Shown here in pieces: positions 1 to 9,111 of a stretch of 64,000 bases of DNA (position 1 is the stretch's first letter; each line of letters opens with the position of its first letter). A program made the translations under genes and the position numbers. The notes beneath the pieces are model-generated. The model did no database searches. It was not told where the DNA came from and saw only the letters and a program-made list of their open reading frames with translations. Origin of the DNA: Jiulongibacter sediminis (GTDB lineage Bacteria; Bacteroidota; Bacteroidia; Cytophagales; Spirosomataceae); the NCBI RefSeq assembly GCF_001306455.1, contig NZ_LGTQ01000006.1, positions 992,001 to 1,056,000 on the forward strand, read 5' to 3'.

Positions 1-722
1 TTTTTCAGAATGATTGGCTGAAGCGATACATTACCGGGCTTATATACACCGTGAACGTTACCAAAAGCAGCCGCTACCGTAAAGTTCGGAGAAATCTTCA
101 TCAGTGTCTCATAAACATAAGCTACTTCAGATGGCTGCGTATAAAGCTTCGAGCTATCAACATCAGTATTGTCAACTCCATCTTCTTCACCACCTGTGAT
201 ACCTAATTCAATTTCAAGGGTCATGTCAATCTTAGCCATACGTTCAAGGTATTTGGCACAGATTTCCATGTTCTCTTCCAAAGGCTCTTCAGAAAGGTCA
301 ATCATGTGAGAGCTGAAAAGCGGCTTACCTGTTTTTTTGTAATGCTCTTCACCGGCATCCAGAAGGCCGTCAACCCACGGGAGAAGTTTCTTGGCACAGT
401 GGTCAGTATGTAATACGACTGGTACACCATAGTGCTCAGCCATTTGGTGTACGTGCATGGCACCGGAGATGGAACCGGCAATTGCCGCTTTCTGGCCTTC
501 ATTTGATAAGCTCTTTCCGGCGTAGAACACTCCGCCACCATTCGAAAACTGAATGATAACCGGTGAATTTACAGCAGCAGCTGTCTCCAAAACGGCATTG
601 ATAGAGTTTGTACCTACCACGTTTACCGCTGGCAGAGCAAAATTGTTTTTGTTAGCGTAGGCCAGCAATTCGTTCAAAGCTTCACCTGTTACTACACCCG
701 GCTTAATCAAAGATTGACTCAT
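1..722 (-). CDS. fbaA: Class II fructose-1,6-bisphosphate aldolase (partial)
   Basis: This is the N-terminal 240 residues of a zinc-dependent aldolase that splits fructose-1,6-bisphosphate into glyceraldehyde-3-phosphate and dihydroxyacetone phosphate in the cytosol. The reading frame is open from an ATG at 722 to the left edge, where it is cut off; the family is usually about 355 residues. Visible landmarks are LHTDHCAKK (catalytic Asp and first zinc His), the acidic loop ELGITGGEEDGVD and AFGNVHGVYKPGN with a second metal His. The start is supported by a good Bacteroidota promoter 80-110 bases upstream. The gene stands alone, and the next gene (AlkD-like) ends 116 bases upstream on the same strand. 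The identification is firm. Confidence 0.95.
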   Translation of the reverse strand, partial: MSQSLIKPGVVTGEALNELLAYANKNNFALPAVNVVGTNSINAVLETAAAVNSPVIIQFSNGGGVFYAGKSLSNEGQKAAIAGSISGAMHVHQMAEHYGVPVVLHTDHCAKKLLPWVDGLLDAGEEHYKKTGKPLFSSHMIDLSEEPLEENMEICAKYLERMAKIDMTLEIELGITGGEEDGVDNTDVDSSKLYTQPSEVAYVYETLMKISPNFTVAAAFGNVHGVYKPGNVSLQPIILK

Positions 723-800
723 GAATAAGTTTTTTTGTATTTAAATTAGATTTCTTTTGATTCTCTCAATATGACGGCTTAATAGCCTTTAAAAGAGGGA

Positions 801-832
801 CAAAAGTACATTTAATAGCCTAAAAAAACAAT
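801..832 (-). promoter_or_regulatory. Promoter of the aldolase gene
   Basis: Read on the minus strand there is TTG (829-831), 20 bases, then TACTTTTG (801-808). This matches the Bacteroidota -33/-7 consensus (TTTG, 19-21, TAnnTTTG). The predicted transcription start is near 795, giving a leader of about 70 bases. It is the cleanest promoter in the window. Confidence 0.7.
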
Positions 833-837
833 TGAGC

Positions 838-1557
838 TTAAGCGGCTTCCGCTTTAAGGTTTTTGAAGAACTGCTTACGCTCCTGACTAAAATCCTGAAT
901 GGCTATGGTAAGTACTTTACCTTGTATATCACTTATATTTTGCGTCAAGAACTCTTCCAGTTCTTTTTGACCTCCACGACTATGGATTTCCCGAAGCATC
1001 CAGCCTATTCCTTTGAGCAGAATGTCTTCTTTTTTATCGAACATTCGTTTGGTTATTTCGAAGGTATCGGTAAAATCGCCGGTTTTTATCAAAGCGTAAG
1101 TGCTTACAATAGCAACCCTCTGTTTCCAAATGTTTTCCTCATTGGCAAGCTTATATAGGATGTCTCTCGGTCGCGTTATCAGGTAATCACCCAATAGGTC
1201 ACGACAGGAACCATCAACCAGATCCCAGTTATTGACATAGTCGAGGTGATCAAGGTACAGGTTCACAAATGGCTCTGGGTCTTTCTTTCGGTTTTTCTGG
1301 TATTGCTTGACCAGAATCAGCAGCCCCGCCATTCTGATTTCGTGGATAGGATGGGTTATCAAGACCGAGAGGTCAGACTGATTAATATGGTAGAAAGGCT
1401 TGATGATTTTTCTGATAGCGGTAGTTTTCAAACCCATGAATTCGTCATGTTCGGCATACTCGCCCTTGCCGGTTTTGAAGAAGCGTTTCATGCTTTCTTT
1501 GTATTCGTCGTCGGCATGAGCATTTAAAAGTTCGAAAAGAGGGTAAAGAGCAGACAT
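838..1557 (-). CDS. DNA alkylation repair protein (AlkD-like)
   Basis: This is a 239-residue, all-helical HEAT-like repeat protein of the AlkC/AlkD superfamily. Such proteins excise positively charged alkylated bases such as 7-methylguanine and 3-methyladenine. The AlkD core motifs are present: NNWDLVDGS near residue 110 (the Trp and Asp that line the lesion pocket), IWKQRVAI near 142 (the conserved Arg) and KGIGWMLRE near 183. Family members are usually 220-240 residues, so it is full length. It starts at an ATG 74 bases from the divergent FMN reductase start. It is not an operon partner of the aldolase, which has its own promoter. Confidence 0.9.
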   Translation of the reverse strand: MSALYPLFELLNAHADDEYKESMKRFFKTGKGEYAEHDEFMGLKTTAIRKIIKPFYHINQSDLSVLITHPIHEIRMAGLLILVKQYQKNRKKDPEPFVNLYLDHLDYVNNWDLVDGSCRDLLGDYLITRPRDILYKLANEENIWKQRVAIVSTYALIKTGDFTDTFEITKRMFDKKEDILLKGIGWMLREIHSRGGQKELEEFLTQNISDIQGKVLTIAIQDFSQERKQFFKNLKAEAA

Positions 1558-1583
1558 GGCAGAGTTTTAAAATGGAACCAGAT

Positions 1584-1615
1584 TTGGCTGAGATTGTTTT
1601 AAGCTCGTAATATTG
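1584..1615 (+). promoter_or_regulatory. Promoter of the FMN reductase gene
   Basis: TTG at 1584-1586, 21 bases, then TAATATTG at 1608-1615, one mismatch from TAnnTTTG. It lies 17 bases upstream of the TTG start at 1632 and faces the FMN reductase. The site sits in the 74-base gap between two divergent genes. Confidence 0.5.
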
Positions 1616-1631
1616 ATCAAATTTAAGGACA

Positions 1632-2165
1632 TTGAAAAAACCGGTAGGAATTTTAGTAGGTACTAATCGCCCCTCAGCCATGACTCTGGAAATGGCTATG
1701 TATTACAAAGAAAAGTTGGAAGAAATAGGAGAGGAAGTTGTACTTATGGATCTTGGTCAATTGCCCGAAGATTTTGCTTTTTCAGCTCTCTATGCCAACA
1801 AAGGCAAAAGTGAAGGCTATAATGGATTTCAGGCCATGCTTGATTCTGTTGATAAATGCATTATTCTTGCTCCTGAATACAACGGGTCGTACCCGGGTGT
1901 CCTGAAAACTTTTATTGATGGTCTTCGATACCCCGATTCATTTCGCGATAAGAAAGTGGCTTTGGTTGGCCTTGCTAATGGCGTACAAGGTAATGCCGTG
2001 GGGCTTGGTCACCTCAATGATGTTTTGTCTTACATGGGAGCCAATGTGCTCGGTCTGCGTGTCAAACTTGGGGAGATTGCCCGTCATTTTGACGCCAATA
2101 AGATCAGCCACCCACTTTACGAAAAGTTTGTTAACGAGCAGATTGAAAAGTTTCTCAGCTTTTAA
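1632..2165 (+). CDS. NADPH-dependent FMN reductase family protein
   Basis: A 177-residue flavodoxin-fold protein of the NADPH-dependent FMN reductase family (azoreductase/quinone-reductase-like). It would use NADPH to reduce flavin or quinones in the cytosol. The phosphate-binding loop GTNRPSAMT (residues 9-17) and the flavin loop PEYNGSYPGVLKTFID (near 78-93) are typical. The start is a TTG at 1632. The first in-frame ATG (1680) would cut off the P-loop, so the TTG is preferred. It overlaps the end of the convergent pcaF by 4 bases. A link to aromatic catabolism cannot be shown from position alone. Confidence 0.85.
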   Translation: MKKPVGILVGTNRPSAMTLEMAMYYKEKLEEIGEEVVLMDLGQLPEDFAFSALYANKGKSEGYNGFQAMLDSVDKCIILAPEYNGSYPGVLKTFIDGLRYPDSFRDKKVALVGLANGVQGNAVGLGHLNDVLSYMGANVLGLRVKLGEIARHFDANKISHPLYEKFVNEQIEKFLSF

Positions 2166-3373
2166 GAAACATTCTCAATAACCACGGCATAACCCATTCC
2201 CACGCCAACGCACATGGCGGCTAGACCGTATCGGCCACCAGTTCTTCGAAGTTGGTTAGCAGCAGCCTGGACAATTCTGGTACCAGACATGCCGAGTGGG
2301 TGTCCGATCGCAATTGCTCCTCCATTCGGATTTATTCGTAGATCATCATCGGCCAAACCGAGATTTCGGCTCACAGCAAGGCACTGGGCTGCAAAGGCCT
2401 CGTTGAATTCAATTACATCCATTTGATCAAGGCTTAAACCTGCTTTTTTCAGAGCCTTTTGAGTTGCACCCACTGGTCCGATACCCATGATTCTTGGCTC
2501 TACACCCACCACTCCGGAACTAATAATGCGGGCCATAGGCTTTAGTGAATGATTTTTGATGGCTTCTTCTGAGGCGATCAGCATGGCTGCCGCCCCATCG
2601 TTCAGCCCTGAAGCGTTACCGGCAGTCACCGTTCCGCCTTCTTTTTTGAAAACTGTTTTTAAGGTTGCCAATTTTTCCAGGGTGGAATTGCCTTTGATGA
2701 ACTCATCCTGATCAAAAACGGTAACATTTCCTTTACGGTCAGTCATTTCAACAGGTACAATTTCTTCTGCTAAAATTCCATTTTGTTGTGCTTTGAAGGC
2801 CTTTTGTTGAGAATTGTAGGCAAATAAATCCTGATCGTCTCTGCTTATGTTGTACAGCTCGGCCAGGTTTTCTGCGGTAACACCCATGGCGTCGGTGCCG
2901 TACATTTTATGGAGTTTTGGGTTGACAAATCTCCAGCCGAAACTCGAGTCCTCCATTTTGGCATCATTCCCGAAAGAAGCCGAGGCTTTCGAGATCACAA
3001 GAGGTCCACGGGTCATATGTTCCATGCCTCCGCTAATGAAAAGGTCGCCATCACCGGCTTTGATGGCCCGGTTGGCTTGCACCACTGCTGACATGCCTGA
3101 AGAGCAAAGCCTGTTCACCGTTTCACCCGGAATGGTATGAGGTAATCCGGCCAGTAAAAGAGCCATTCGTGCGACGTTCCGGTTGTCTTCTCCGGCCTGG
3201 TTATGGCAACCCAGAATCACATCCTCTATTTCCTCAACAGGGATATTCGGATTTCGACGAATCAGCTCCTTGATTGGAATGGCCGCCAAATCATCAGCCC
3301 GAACTGGCGAAAGTCTTCCTCTGAAACTTCCAATGGGCGTTCTGATGGCGTCAATGATGTATGCTTCTTTCAT
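2162..3373 (-). CDS. pcaF: Beta-ketoadipyl-CoA thiolase
   Basis: Last gene of the protocatechuate operon. The enzyme cleaves beta-ketoadipyl-CoA with CoA to acetyl-CoA and succinyl-CoA. It is 403 residues, the normal size for a type I thiolase. The catalytic residues are visible: acylated Cys90 in [15 protein letters not shown], His358 in [11 protein letters not shown] and Cys388 in CVGVGMG. Sequence alone does not cleanly separate PcaF from acetoacetyl-CoA thiolase or FadA. The assignment to the final beta-ketoadipate step rests on its place 2 bases downstream of the CoA transferase in a complete pca operon. Confidence 0.9.
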   Translation of the reverse strand: MKEAYIIDAIRTPIGSFRGRLSPVRADDLAAIPIKELIRRNPNIPVEEIEDVILGCHNQAGEDNRNVARMALLLAGLPHTIPGETVNRLCSSGMSAVVQANRAIKAGDGDLFISGGMEHMTRGPLVISKASASFGNDAKMEDSSFGWRFVNPKLHKMYGTDAMGVTAENLAELYNISRDDQDLFAYNSQQKAFKAQQNGILAEEIVPVEMTDRKGNVTVFDQDEFIKGNSTLEKLATLKTVFKKEGGTVTAGNASGLNDGAAAMLIASEEAIKNHSLKPMARIISSGVVGVEPRIMGIGPVGATQKALKKAGLSLDQMDVIEFNEAFAAQCLAVSRNLGLADDDLRINPNGGAIAIGHPLGMSGTRIVQAAANQLRRTGGRYGLAAMCVGVGMGYAVVIENVS

Positions 3374-3375
3374 AA

Positions 3376-4719
3376 TTATGACAATTTCTCTTCAAATTTT
3401 GCTGCAGTCTTCGCTCTTACTTCTTCCAAACTACTGCCCGGCATAACCTCTAATAAGGTTAGTTTTCCATTGATATATTTGAATACTGCCAGTTCTGTGA
3501 TACACATATCTACACAGTTATGGGCGGTCAAAGGAAGGGTGCATTCTGGCACTACTTTCGAATTTCCGGCTCTGTCAGTATGGCTTAATGTGATAATCAG
3601 TTTTTTGGCTCCACTGGCCAGATCCATTGCCCCGCCTACCCCAAGCAAAGGTTTTCCGGGAACAGCCCAGTTGGCCAGGTTGCCGGCCTCATCAATTTCC
3701 AGTCCTCCCATAATAGCGACATCGATATGGCCGCCACGGATCATCGCAAAGCTATCAGCACTGTCGAAGTAGCTGCTACCGGGTAAGGCTGTAACGGGTA
3801 CTTTGCCGGCGTTCACCGGGTATTTCATGGCCCCGCCACCATCGGTGGGTTCCGGACCTACTCCGAGCATGCCGTTTTCGGTATGGAGGATGATGCCGTC
3901 TTCGGGTTTGATGAGGTCTGCCACCAGGGTAGGAATGCCGATGCCCAGATTCACGACGTCTCCCTTCTGCAACTCGGCAAAAGCTCTTTTCGCCATGTTC
4001 ATCCGAAGGTCATCGACTTTCTTTGAACCTGTAGAGGCCGAGCTTCCGAGGTCTTCTTCGGTGAGTTTTCGTTCCACAAGATAGTCGACAAAACAGCCGG
4101 GCGTATGAATTTCGTTCGGATCCAATTCGCCTACGGGTACGATTTCCTGAACCTCGGCGATCACCAGGTCGGCCGCTGTGGCCATAGCCCGGTTAAAGTT
4201 CTGCTCGGTCATACGGTATTGGAGGTTTCCGGCGGTATCGGCCTTCCAGGCTCTGATGATGGCTACGTTGCCCCGGATGCCTTTGACAAAGACCTGCTCT
4301 ACGCCGTCTATAACTTTGGTTTCATGCCCGTCGGCGATTTTTGTACCGGCTGAAGTGACGGTGTAAAATCCACCAATACCCGCCCCGCCGGCTCTGATGG
4401 CTTCTGCCAAGGTGCCCTGAGGAATCAATTCGTATTCAACTTTTCCTTCCTGTGCTGCTTTCACCGCCTCGGGGTTTGAGGTAAAAAAGGAACCGATCAT
4501 TTTTTTCAATTGACCGTTATTGAGAAGTCTGCCACCACCCATATTGGGCTCGCCCACGTTATTGGCCACAAAAGTTAAATTCTTCGTACTCGTTTTGGCG
4601 AGTTCGTGCAAGATGTTGACAGGGTTTCCGGTCATACCAAAACCGCCACCTAAGACCACATCTCCATCTTTTATTAACGCTGCGGCTTCAGTGGCCGAAA
4701 TTACTTTAACCTGCTTCAT
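3376..4719 (-). CDS. pcaIJ: 3-oxoadipate CoA-transferase, fused A and B subunits
   Basis: The enzyme transfers CoA from succinyl-CoA to beta-ketoadipate. In most bacteria this is two polypeptides (PcaI, PcaJ); here one 447-residue chain holds both. Residues 1-220 are the A subunit ([10 protein letters not shown] glycine loop, GAGIGGFYT). Residues 233-447 are the B subunit with the CoA-accepting Glu281 in [10 protein letters not shown] and the [13 protein letters not shown] signature. A short Ser/Thr-rich linker (near 226-232) joins them, as in mammalian SCOT. The fused reading frame has no stop or frameshift. It sits 3 bases after pobA and 2 before pcaF. Acetoacetate:succinyl-CoA transferase is the alternative; context favours 3-oxoadipate. 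Confidence 0.9.
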   Translation of the reverse strand: MKQVKVISATEAAALIKDGDVVLGGGFGMTGNPVNILHELAKTSTKNLTFVANNVGEPNMGGGRLLNNGQLKKMIGSFFTSNPEAVKAAQEGKVEYELIPQGTLAEAIRAGGAGIGGFYTVTSAGTKIADGHETKVIDGVEQVFVKGIRGNVAIIRAWKADTAGNLQYRMTEQNFNRAMATAADLVIAEVQEIVPVGELDPNEIHTPGCFVDYLVERKLTEEDLGSSASTGSKKVDDLRMNMAKRAFAELQKGDVVNLGIGIPTLVADLIKPEDGIILHTENGMLGVGPEPTDGGGAMKYPVNAGKVPVTALPGSSYFDSADSFAMIRGGHIDVAIMGGLEIDEAGNLANWAVPGKPLLGVGGAMDLASGAKKLIITLSHTDRAGNSKVVPECTLPLTAHNCVDMCITELAVFKYINGKLTLLEVMPGSSLEEVRAKTAAKFEEKLS

Positions 4720-4722
4720 AAA

Positions 4723-5916
4723 TTAATCTTCAAACGCCTCAAAAGGTAAGCCAACGTAGTTTTCTGCAATGGTGGTAGCATAGGCTTTTGAGGTTTTTAT
4801 ATAGTCAAATTTCGCTTTTTGTAATTGATATTTAAATGCTCCATGCTCACCTTGTTTGTGAAAAAGGGTAGTCATAAAATTGGAGAAATCCTGTGCCCGC
4901 CAGATTCTTTTCAGAGCTGTTTTGGAGTAATTGTTAAGAGATTCTCTGGAGTTATTTTGATAGAAATCTGTAAGGCCGTCTACAAGGTGTTTTACATCTG
5001 CAATGGCCAGGTTAAGTCCTTTTCCACCAGTGGGTGGGACAATATGAGCTGCATCGCCGGCCAGAAAAAGATTTCCAAACTGCATATTATCAATAAAGTA
5101 ACTACGCATTGGCGTAATGCTTTTTTCAAAAATAGGGCCTGATTTCAGTTCCCAGTTTTCAGTTCCCAGTCTTGTAGCCAGTTCTTCCCAGATTTTTTCG
5201 TCAGGCCAGTTGGATACGTCCTCGTCATTGTCGACCTGAATGTACAGACGACTAACAGTCTCAGATCGCATACTATGAAGGGCGAAACCTCTTTCATGGT
5301 ACGCATAGATCAATTCATCTGAAGATGGAGCTACATTGGCCAAGATGCCCAACCAACTGAACGGATAGGTGACTGTAAATTCTCTAAAATTTTCAGTTGG
5401 TAAGGTCTTTCGGCCAATGCCATGAAAGCCATCACAAGCGGCAATAAAATCACATTCAAGTATTCCATTTTCACCCTGATACTCAAAAACAATTTCCGGG
5501 GAATCTGTTTCAAAGTTTTTAAGCTCGGTGGCCTCGGCTTCAAAAAGCAGTGTTTCACCGGCTTCCAGCCAGGCATCTGTGAGGTCTTTGACAACTTCTT
5601 GTTGTCCATATATCCAGATGTTTCTACCTCTGGTTAGTTCACCAAACGGTACGCGGGTTCGTTCTCCGTCAAAATTAAGATAAACACCATGATGTTCTTG
5701 TCCTTCTTTCCGAAGTCTGTTGGCTAATCCTAATTCAGTTAAGATATCAACCGTGTTTTGTTCCAGTAAACCTGCTCTGACCCGACCTTCTACATACTCC
5801 CGACTTCGGTTTTCAAGAATTACAGAAGAAATGCCATTTTTCTTTAACCAATGTGCCAAAGTAAGTCCGGCTGGACCGGCACCTATGATTCCTACTTGAG
5901 TTTTAAGGTTTTTCAT
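4723..5916 (-). CDS. pobA: 4-hydroxybenzoate 3-monooxygenase
   Basis: A class A flavoprotein hydroxylase that converts 4-hydroxybenzoate to protocatechuate using NADPH and oxygen. It is 397 residues (Pseudomonas PobA is 394) and matches that family along its length: FAD motif GIIGAGPAGLTLA (residues 8-20), GRVRAGLLEQ near 45, the DG motif CDGFHGIGRKTLP near 160, YAYHERGFALHSMRS near 205, GDAAHIVPPTGGKGLNLA near 288 and the C-terminal ATIAENYVGLP. In the operon it feeds its product to the co-transcribed pcaGH dioxygenase. A 69-base gap with a repeat-like sequence separates it from pcaL upstream. Confidence 0.96.
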   Translation of the reverse strand: MKNLKTQVGIIGAGPAGLTLAHWLKKNGISSVILENRSREYVEGRVRAGLLEQNTVDILTELGLANRLRKEGQEHHGVYLNFDGERTRVPFGELTRGRNIWIYGQQEVVKDLTDAWLEAGETLLFEAEATELKNFETDSPEIVFEYQGENGILECDFIAACDGFHGIGRKTLPTENFREFTVTYPFSWLGILANVAPSSDELIYAYHERGFALHSMRSETVSRLYIQVDNDEDVSNWPDEKIWEELATRLGTENWELKSGPIFEKSITPMRSYFIDNMQFGNLFLAGDAAHIVPPTGGKGLNLAIADVKHLVDGLTDFYQNNSRESLNNYSKTALKRIWRAQDFSNFMTTLFHKQGEHGAFKYQLQKAKFDYIKTSKAYATTIAENYVGLPFEAFED

Positions 5917-5944
5917 GTTATGATTTTTGGCTTTTAAGGGTTTT

Positions 5945-5966
5945 GCCTTCGGGAGGCTCAGGCACC
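5945..5966. repeat. REP-like short repeat, copy 1
   Basis: The gap between pcaL and pobA carries CCTTC-N5-GCTCAGG-N-ACC. The same pattern occurs on the opposite strand at 36961-36983. The conserved blocks agree exactly and only the spacer differs. It resembles the short dispersed repeats with CCTTCG..GCTCAGG cores seen in many bacterial genomes. Two copies in 64 kb support a repeat, but not a family or a mechanism. Confidence 0.45.
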
Positions 5967-5985
5967 AACTGCAATTTTCGTCAAA

Positions 5986-7107
5986 TTAACCTTCAACTAT
6001 TTCCTTCAGTACTTCTTCCGTTTTATGAAATGCTTCGTTAGCTGCCGGTAGTCCACAGTAGAGTGATGCCTGCATGATGACCTCTTTAATTTCATCAAGT
6101 GAAACACCATTATTAAAGGCTGCCTTCACGTGCATTTTGAACTCGGCTTCTCGGTTCAGGGCGATAAGCATGGCCAGCGTAATCAGGCTTCGGTTTGGTT
6201 TTGAAAGGCCCGGCCTTGTCCAGATTTCTCCCCATGCGTAATGGCTGATGAACTCCTGGAAGTCGCCATTGAGCTCATTGATTTTGCTATTTGCTCTGTC
6301 TACATGGGCATTGCCTAAAACAGTTCGCCTAACATGCATTCCCCTCTCAAAAGTGCTCTCTCCAACAAAAAAATCGATTAAAGCTTCTGAATATTCCTCG
6401 GGTAATTCGGTAGCTGCTAAATGTCTGGCAGGCAGAATTTTAAGTTCAGCATCTTGTATTTGACTTACCAGAAATTCAGCATGTTCCACATTAGTGACAA
6501 GATCCTGATCGCCTGTGATCACCAAGGCCTCTGCCGAAAATTTCGACAGGCTATCCCTAAAATCGGCATCCCGTATGGCCGCACAACAATTGCTGTAGCC
6601 TATCACCGGACTACTCAAAAACATATCGTAGGTTTGAGCCACTCTCTTCGGGGTTTTAGCTTTGAATTCATCGGTAAACCAACGGTCTATGGAGGCATCG
6701 ACGATCGACTCCATGCCATTCTCAGAAATGGTGCTGATTCGGGTATTCCACCGCTCATCATCGCCGATTTTGGCTCCCGTATTGCTCAAAACAATTTTAT
6801 AAAATCGCTTAGGTCGGTGAATGCCTAACCATTGACCAATCAAACCTCCCATGGAAAGTCCACAGAAAAAAGCTTTTTCAATGGAAAGACGATCCATCAG
6901 GTCAATTACATCTTGCCCCAGTTGATCAATGGTGTAAGGTTCTGTCGTTACCGGGCTTCCTCCGTGACCACGCGTGTCGTATCTCAAGACCCGGAAATAG
7001 GGCAAGAGAAAAGGCACCAGTTCTTCCCACATATCCATGGTAGAGCCCAGGGAATTGGAGAAAATCAGCACCGGACTGTTGGGTGTTCCTTCTAATTTAT
7101 AGTTCAT
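5986..7107 (-). CDS. pcaL: Fused 3-oxoadipate enol-lactonase / 4-carboxymuconolactone decarboxylase
   Basis: A 373-residue bifunctional enzyme. Residues 1-245 are an alpha/beta hydrolase (PcaD) with nucleophile Ser85 in CGLSMGG, an acid at Asp200 or Asp202 (TGDQDLV) and His229 (ARHL). Residues 255-373 are a carboxymuconolactone decarboxylase (PcaC) with FERGMHVRRTVLG, AFNNGVSLDEIKEV and YCGLPAANEAFH. Together they turn 4-carboxymuconolactone into beta-ketoadipate. This D-then-C fusion is known as PcaL in some actinobacteria and proteobacteria. Its ATG overlaps the pcaB stop by 4 bases, so the two are translationally coupled. Confidence 0.95.
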   Translation of the reverse strand: MNYKLEGTPNSPVLIFSNSLGSTMDMWEELVPFLLPYFRVLRYDTRGHGGSPVTTEPYTIDQLGQDVIDLMDRLSIEKAFFCGLSMGGLIGQWLGIHRPKRFYKIVLSNTGAKIGDDERWNTRISTISENGMESIVDASIDRWFTDEFKAKTPKRVAQTYDMFLSSPVIGYSNCCAAIRDADFRDSLSKFSAEALVITGDQDLVTNVEHAEFLVSQIQDAELKILPARHLAATELPEEYSEALIDFFVGESTFERGMHVRRTVLGNAHVDRANSKINELNGDFQEFISHYAWGEIWTRPGLSKPNRSLITLAMLIALNREAEFKMHVKAAFNNGVSLDEIKEVIMQASLYCGLPAANEAFHKTEEVLKEIVEG

Positions 7108-8408
7108 TTTTTGAGTATTTCGTCAATCATTTCGTGGACTAAACCCAGGGCGTTTTCAGGTTTGAATAATTCTGCGAGATTGGGTAGTTTTACGCCCTGC
7201 TCCTCCAGAACTTGCTTTAAATGTTTCTGCTCGTAAAGAGCCGTTTTGCAGGCTTTTTGCACGAATTCATGAGCTTTCAATTTTCCCATTTCAGGAGCCA
7301 GAGCCAGAGAAACGCCTTCGGCAAAAATAAGGCCTTGGGTGACCTCCAGGTTTTCTCTCATTTTATCTTGGTTTACCTCCAAATGGGCAAGCAGGTCGAC
7401 CGATTTTTCCAGAGAACCTCCGGTAAGTTGGATGAGGTCATGAAGGGTTTCCCATTCAGCGTGCCAGAGCCCGGCCGAACGCTCATGTTCCTGTAGCATG
7501 GCCGAAAGCATGGTGCTTACCAAAGCCGGTGTTCTGGTGGCGTTGGAAAGGATGAGAGCACAATTGACCGGATTTCGTTTATGGGGCATAGTGCTGGACC
7601 CTCCTTTGCCTTCGGCGGCTCCCTCAAAAACTTCGGCAATTTCGGTCTGCATCAGCAAAGAAATGTCTTTGGCTATTTTTCCGAGGTTACCGGATAAAAT
7701 CCCCAGAGCCGAAGCGAATTCGCACAGATTTCCACGGGACGATTGCCAGCTACCTTCGGTTTTTAAATCTAGGGCAACAGCCAGCTTTTCAAGTACTTCG
7801 GCATTCATCCTGGCATGACCTGCCCCTACAGCTCCGTACATTTGCAGGATCTTGTTGTTCTCAACCGCCTGCTGAAGTCGTGTACGATCCTGACGAATGC
7901 TTTTCAACCAAAGGGCCGCTTTAAAACCAAAAGTAATGGGTTTGGCCTGTTGCAGTAAGGTGCGGCCAATCATGAGTGTATCGCGATGCGTTTCGACCAG
8001 TTGCTCCAAGACAGATTCCAAGTGTTTCAGCTGATTGTCCATCCAGGCTGCGGCCTGAATCAGTTGTAGAACGGTGGCCGAATCAATGATGTCTTGGCTG
8101 GTGGCTCCAAAATGTACATGTTTTGAGGCCTCAAAGTCTTTGGTTTTTACCAGAGTGGTCAGTTGTTTGACCAGCGGTATGGCGGCATTGCCGCCCAGGA
8201 TGATGTCTTTTTTGAGACGATCCAGATCGATAAATGCGATTTTAGCACACGTTTGAATCGTTTCTGCAGAACTTTCAGGAAAAATACCCGCAGCTGCCTG
8301 AGTCTCTGCCAGGCTCGCTTCTACCTTAAGCATCTGCTCAATGAACGACTCTTTGTCCATGATGCGTCCGAGTTCCTCACTGTAAAAAGTGTGCTGATAT
8401 AAACCCAT
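7104..8408 (-). CDS. pcaB: 3-carboxy-cis,cis-muconate cycloisomerase
   Basis: A 434-residue member of the fumarase/aspartase superfamily that lactonises 3-carboxymuconate, the ring-opening product of protocatechuate. Landmarks are HFGATSQDIIDSATVLQ near residue 98 and the superfamily signature GSSTMPHKRNPVN near 270. The N-terminus (MGLYQHTFYSEEL...) and length fit PcaB better than adenylosuccinate lyase, and the pca context settles it. It starts 2 bases after the pcaG stop and overlaps pcaL by 4 bases. Confidence 0.95.
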   Translation of the reverse strand: MGLYQHTFYSEELGRIMDKESFIEQMLKVEASLAETQAAAGIFPESSAETIQTCAKIAFIDLDRLKKDIILGGNAAIPLVKQLTTLVKTKDFEASKHVHFGATSQDIIDSATVLQLIQAAAWMDNQLKHLESVLEQLVETHRDTLMIGRTLLQQAKPITFGFKAALWLKSIRQDRTRLQQAVENNKILQMYGAVGAGHARMNAEVLEKLAVALDLKTEGSWQSSRGNLCEFASALGILSGNLGKIAKDISLLMQTEIAEVFEGAAEGKGGSSTMPHKRNPVNCALILSNATRTPALVSTMLSAMLQEHERSAGLWHAEWETLHDLIQLTGGSLEKSVDLLAHLEVNQDKMRENLEVTQGLIFAEGVSLALAPEMGKLKAHEFVQKACKTALYEQKHLKQVLEEQGVKLPNLAELFKPENALGLVHEMIDEILKK

Positions 8409-8410
8409 GA

Positions 8411-8935
8411 TCAGATATCAAAAAAGACGGTTTCGTTCTCGCCCTGCATATGGATATCCATTTGATAACCATTGCTGGTCTTTTTGGCGATGATGGTATT
8501 TCGGCGATCTTCCGGCACTTGATTCAGTATTTTATCTTTGGCGTTTAGCCCGGGTTCGTCCTCAAAATACAGACGTGTGTACGAGTGAATCAATTGACCA
8601 CGCATAAAAACGATAACGGATAGGTGCGGGGCTTGGCCGTCAACTGATTTTGGTTTGATGGTATGAAAAACGTATCTGTTCTTTGGGTCGGTTCCTGTTC
8701 CAAATCGACCGAAAAGCTGCTTCTCGCCATCATTTTGCCAGATTTCCAACATGGCGTCGGGGATTAATTTCCCTTCTCCGTCAAAAACTTGTCCGCTGAT
8801 CTGAATACAGTTGAGGTCGTCCATCGGGCTCACCATTTCGTTTCCGACCAAAGCCTTGAAATCATATAAATATTGCTCGGGCGTAAGTCCATAAGCGAAA
8901 TAAGGCCCGACGGTTTGTGAAGGTGTTTGTTTCAT
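8411..8935 (-). CDS. pcaG: Protocatechuate 3,4-dioxygenase, alpha subunit
   Basis: The structural (non-iron) subunit of the intradiol dioxygenase that cleaves protocatechuate between its two hydroxyls. It is 174 residues and begins with the family hallmark QTPSQTVGPYFAYGL, followed by DAMLEIWQND near 60 and LSVIVFMRGQLIHSYTRLYFEDE near 105-127. The iron His pair of the beta subunit is absent, as expected for an alpha chain. It lies 176 bases downstream of pcaH, an unusually large gap for this operon. Confidence 0.94.
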   Translation of the reverse strand: MKQTPSQTVGPYFAYGLTPEQYLYDFKALVGNEMVSPMDDLNCIQISGQVFDGEGKLIPDAMLEIWQNDGEKQLFGRFGTGTDPKNRYVFHTIKPKSVDGQAPHLSVIVFMRGQLIHSYTRLYFEDEPGLNAKDKILNQVPEDRRNTIIAKKTSNGYQMDIHMQGENETVFFDI

Positions 8936-9111
8936 TTTTTTCTTTTTTGGTTGATTGGGAAATTGGATAATCGGGAAACTGGTTATTGATTTATTTTTGC
9001 TCTCAGCTTTAAAGGGATGTATTACTGGTATCGAACATCAAACGTCTCGTACCGTCTTCTGTCTTATACGCTCTCCTTTCCCCTTATTCCATTTTCCTTT
9101 CTCCAACCAGA
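8936..9111. other. pcaH-pcaG spacer with degenerate repeats
   Basis: This 176-base gap inside the pca operon codes for nothing recognisable. Near 8950-8995 it holds near-repeats of TTGATTGGGAAATTGGATAATCGGGAAACTGG character. A similar AATAACCAAT-like tract lies at 16405-16466. It may be a processing or stability element; no clear hairpin terminator is seen. Confidence 0.3.
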
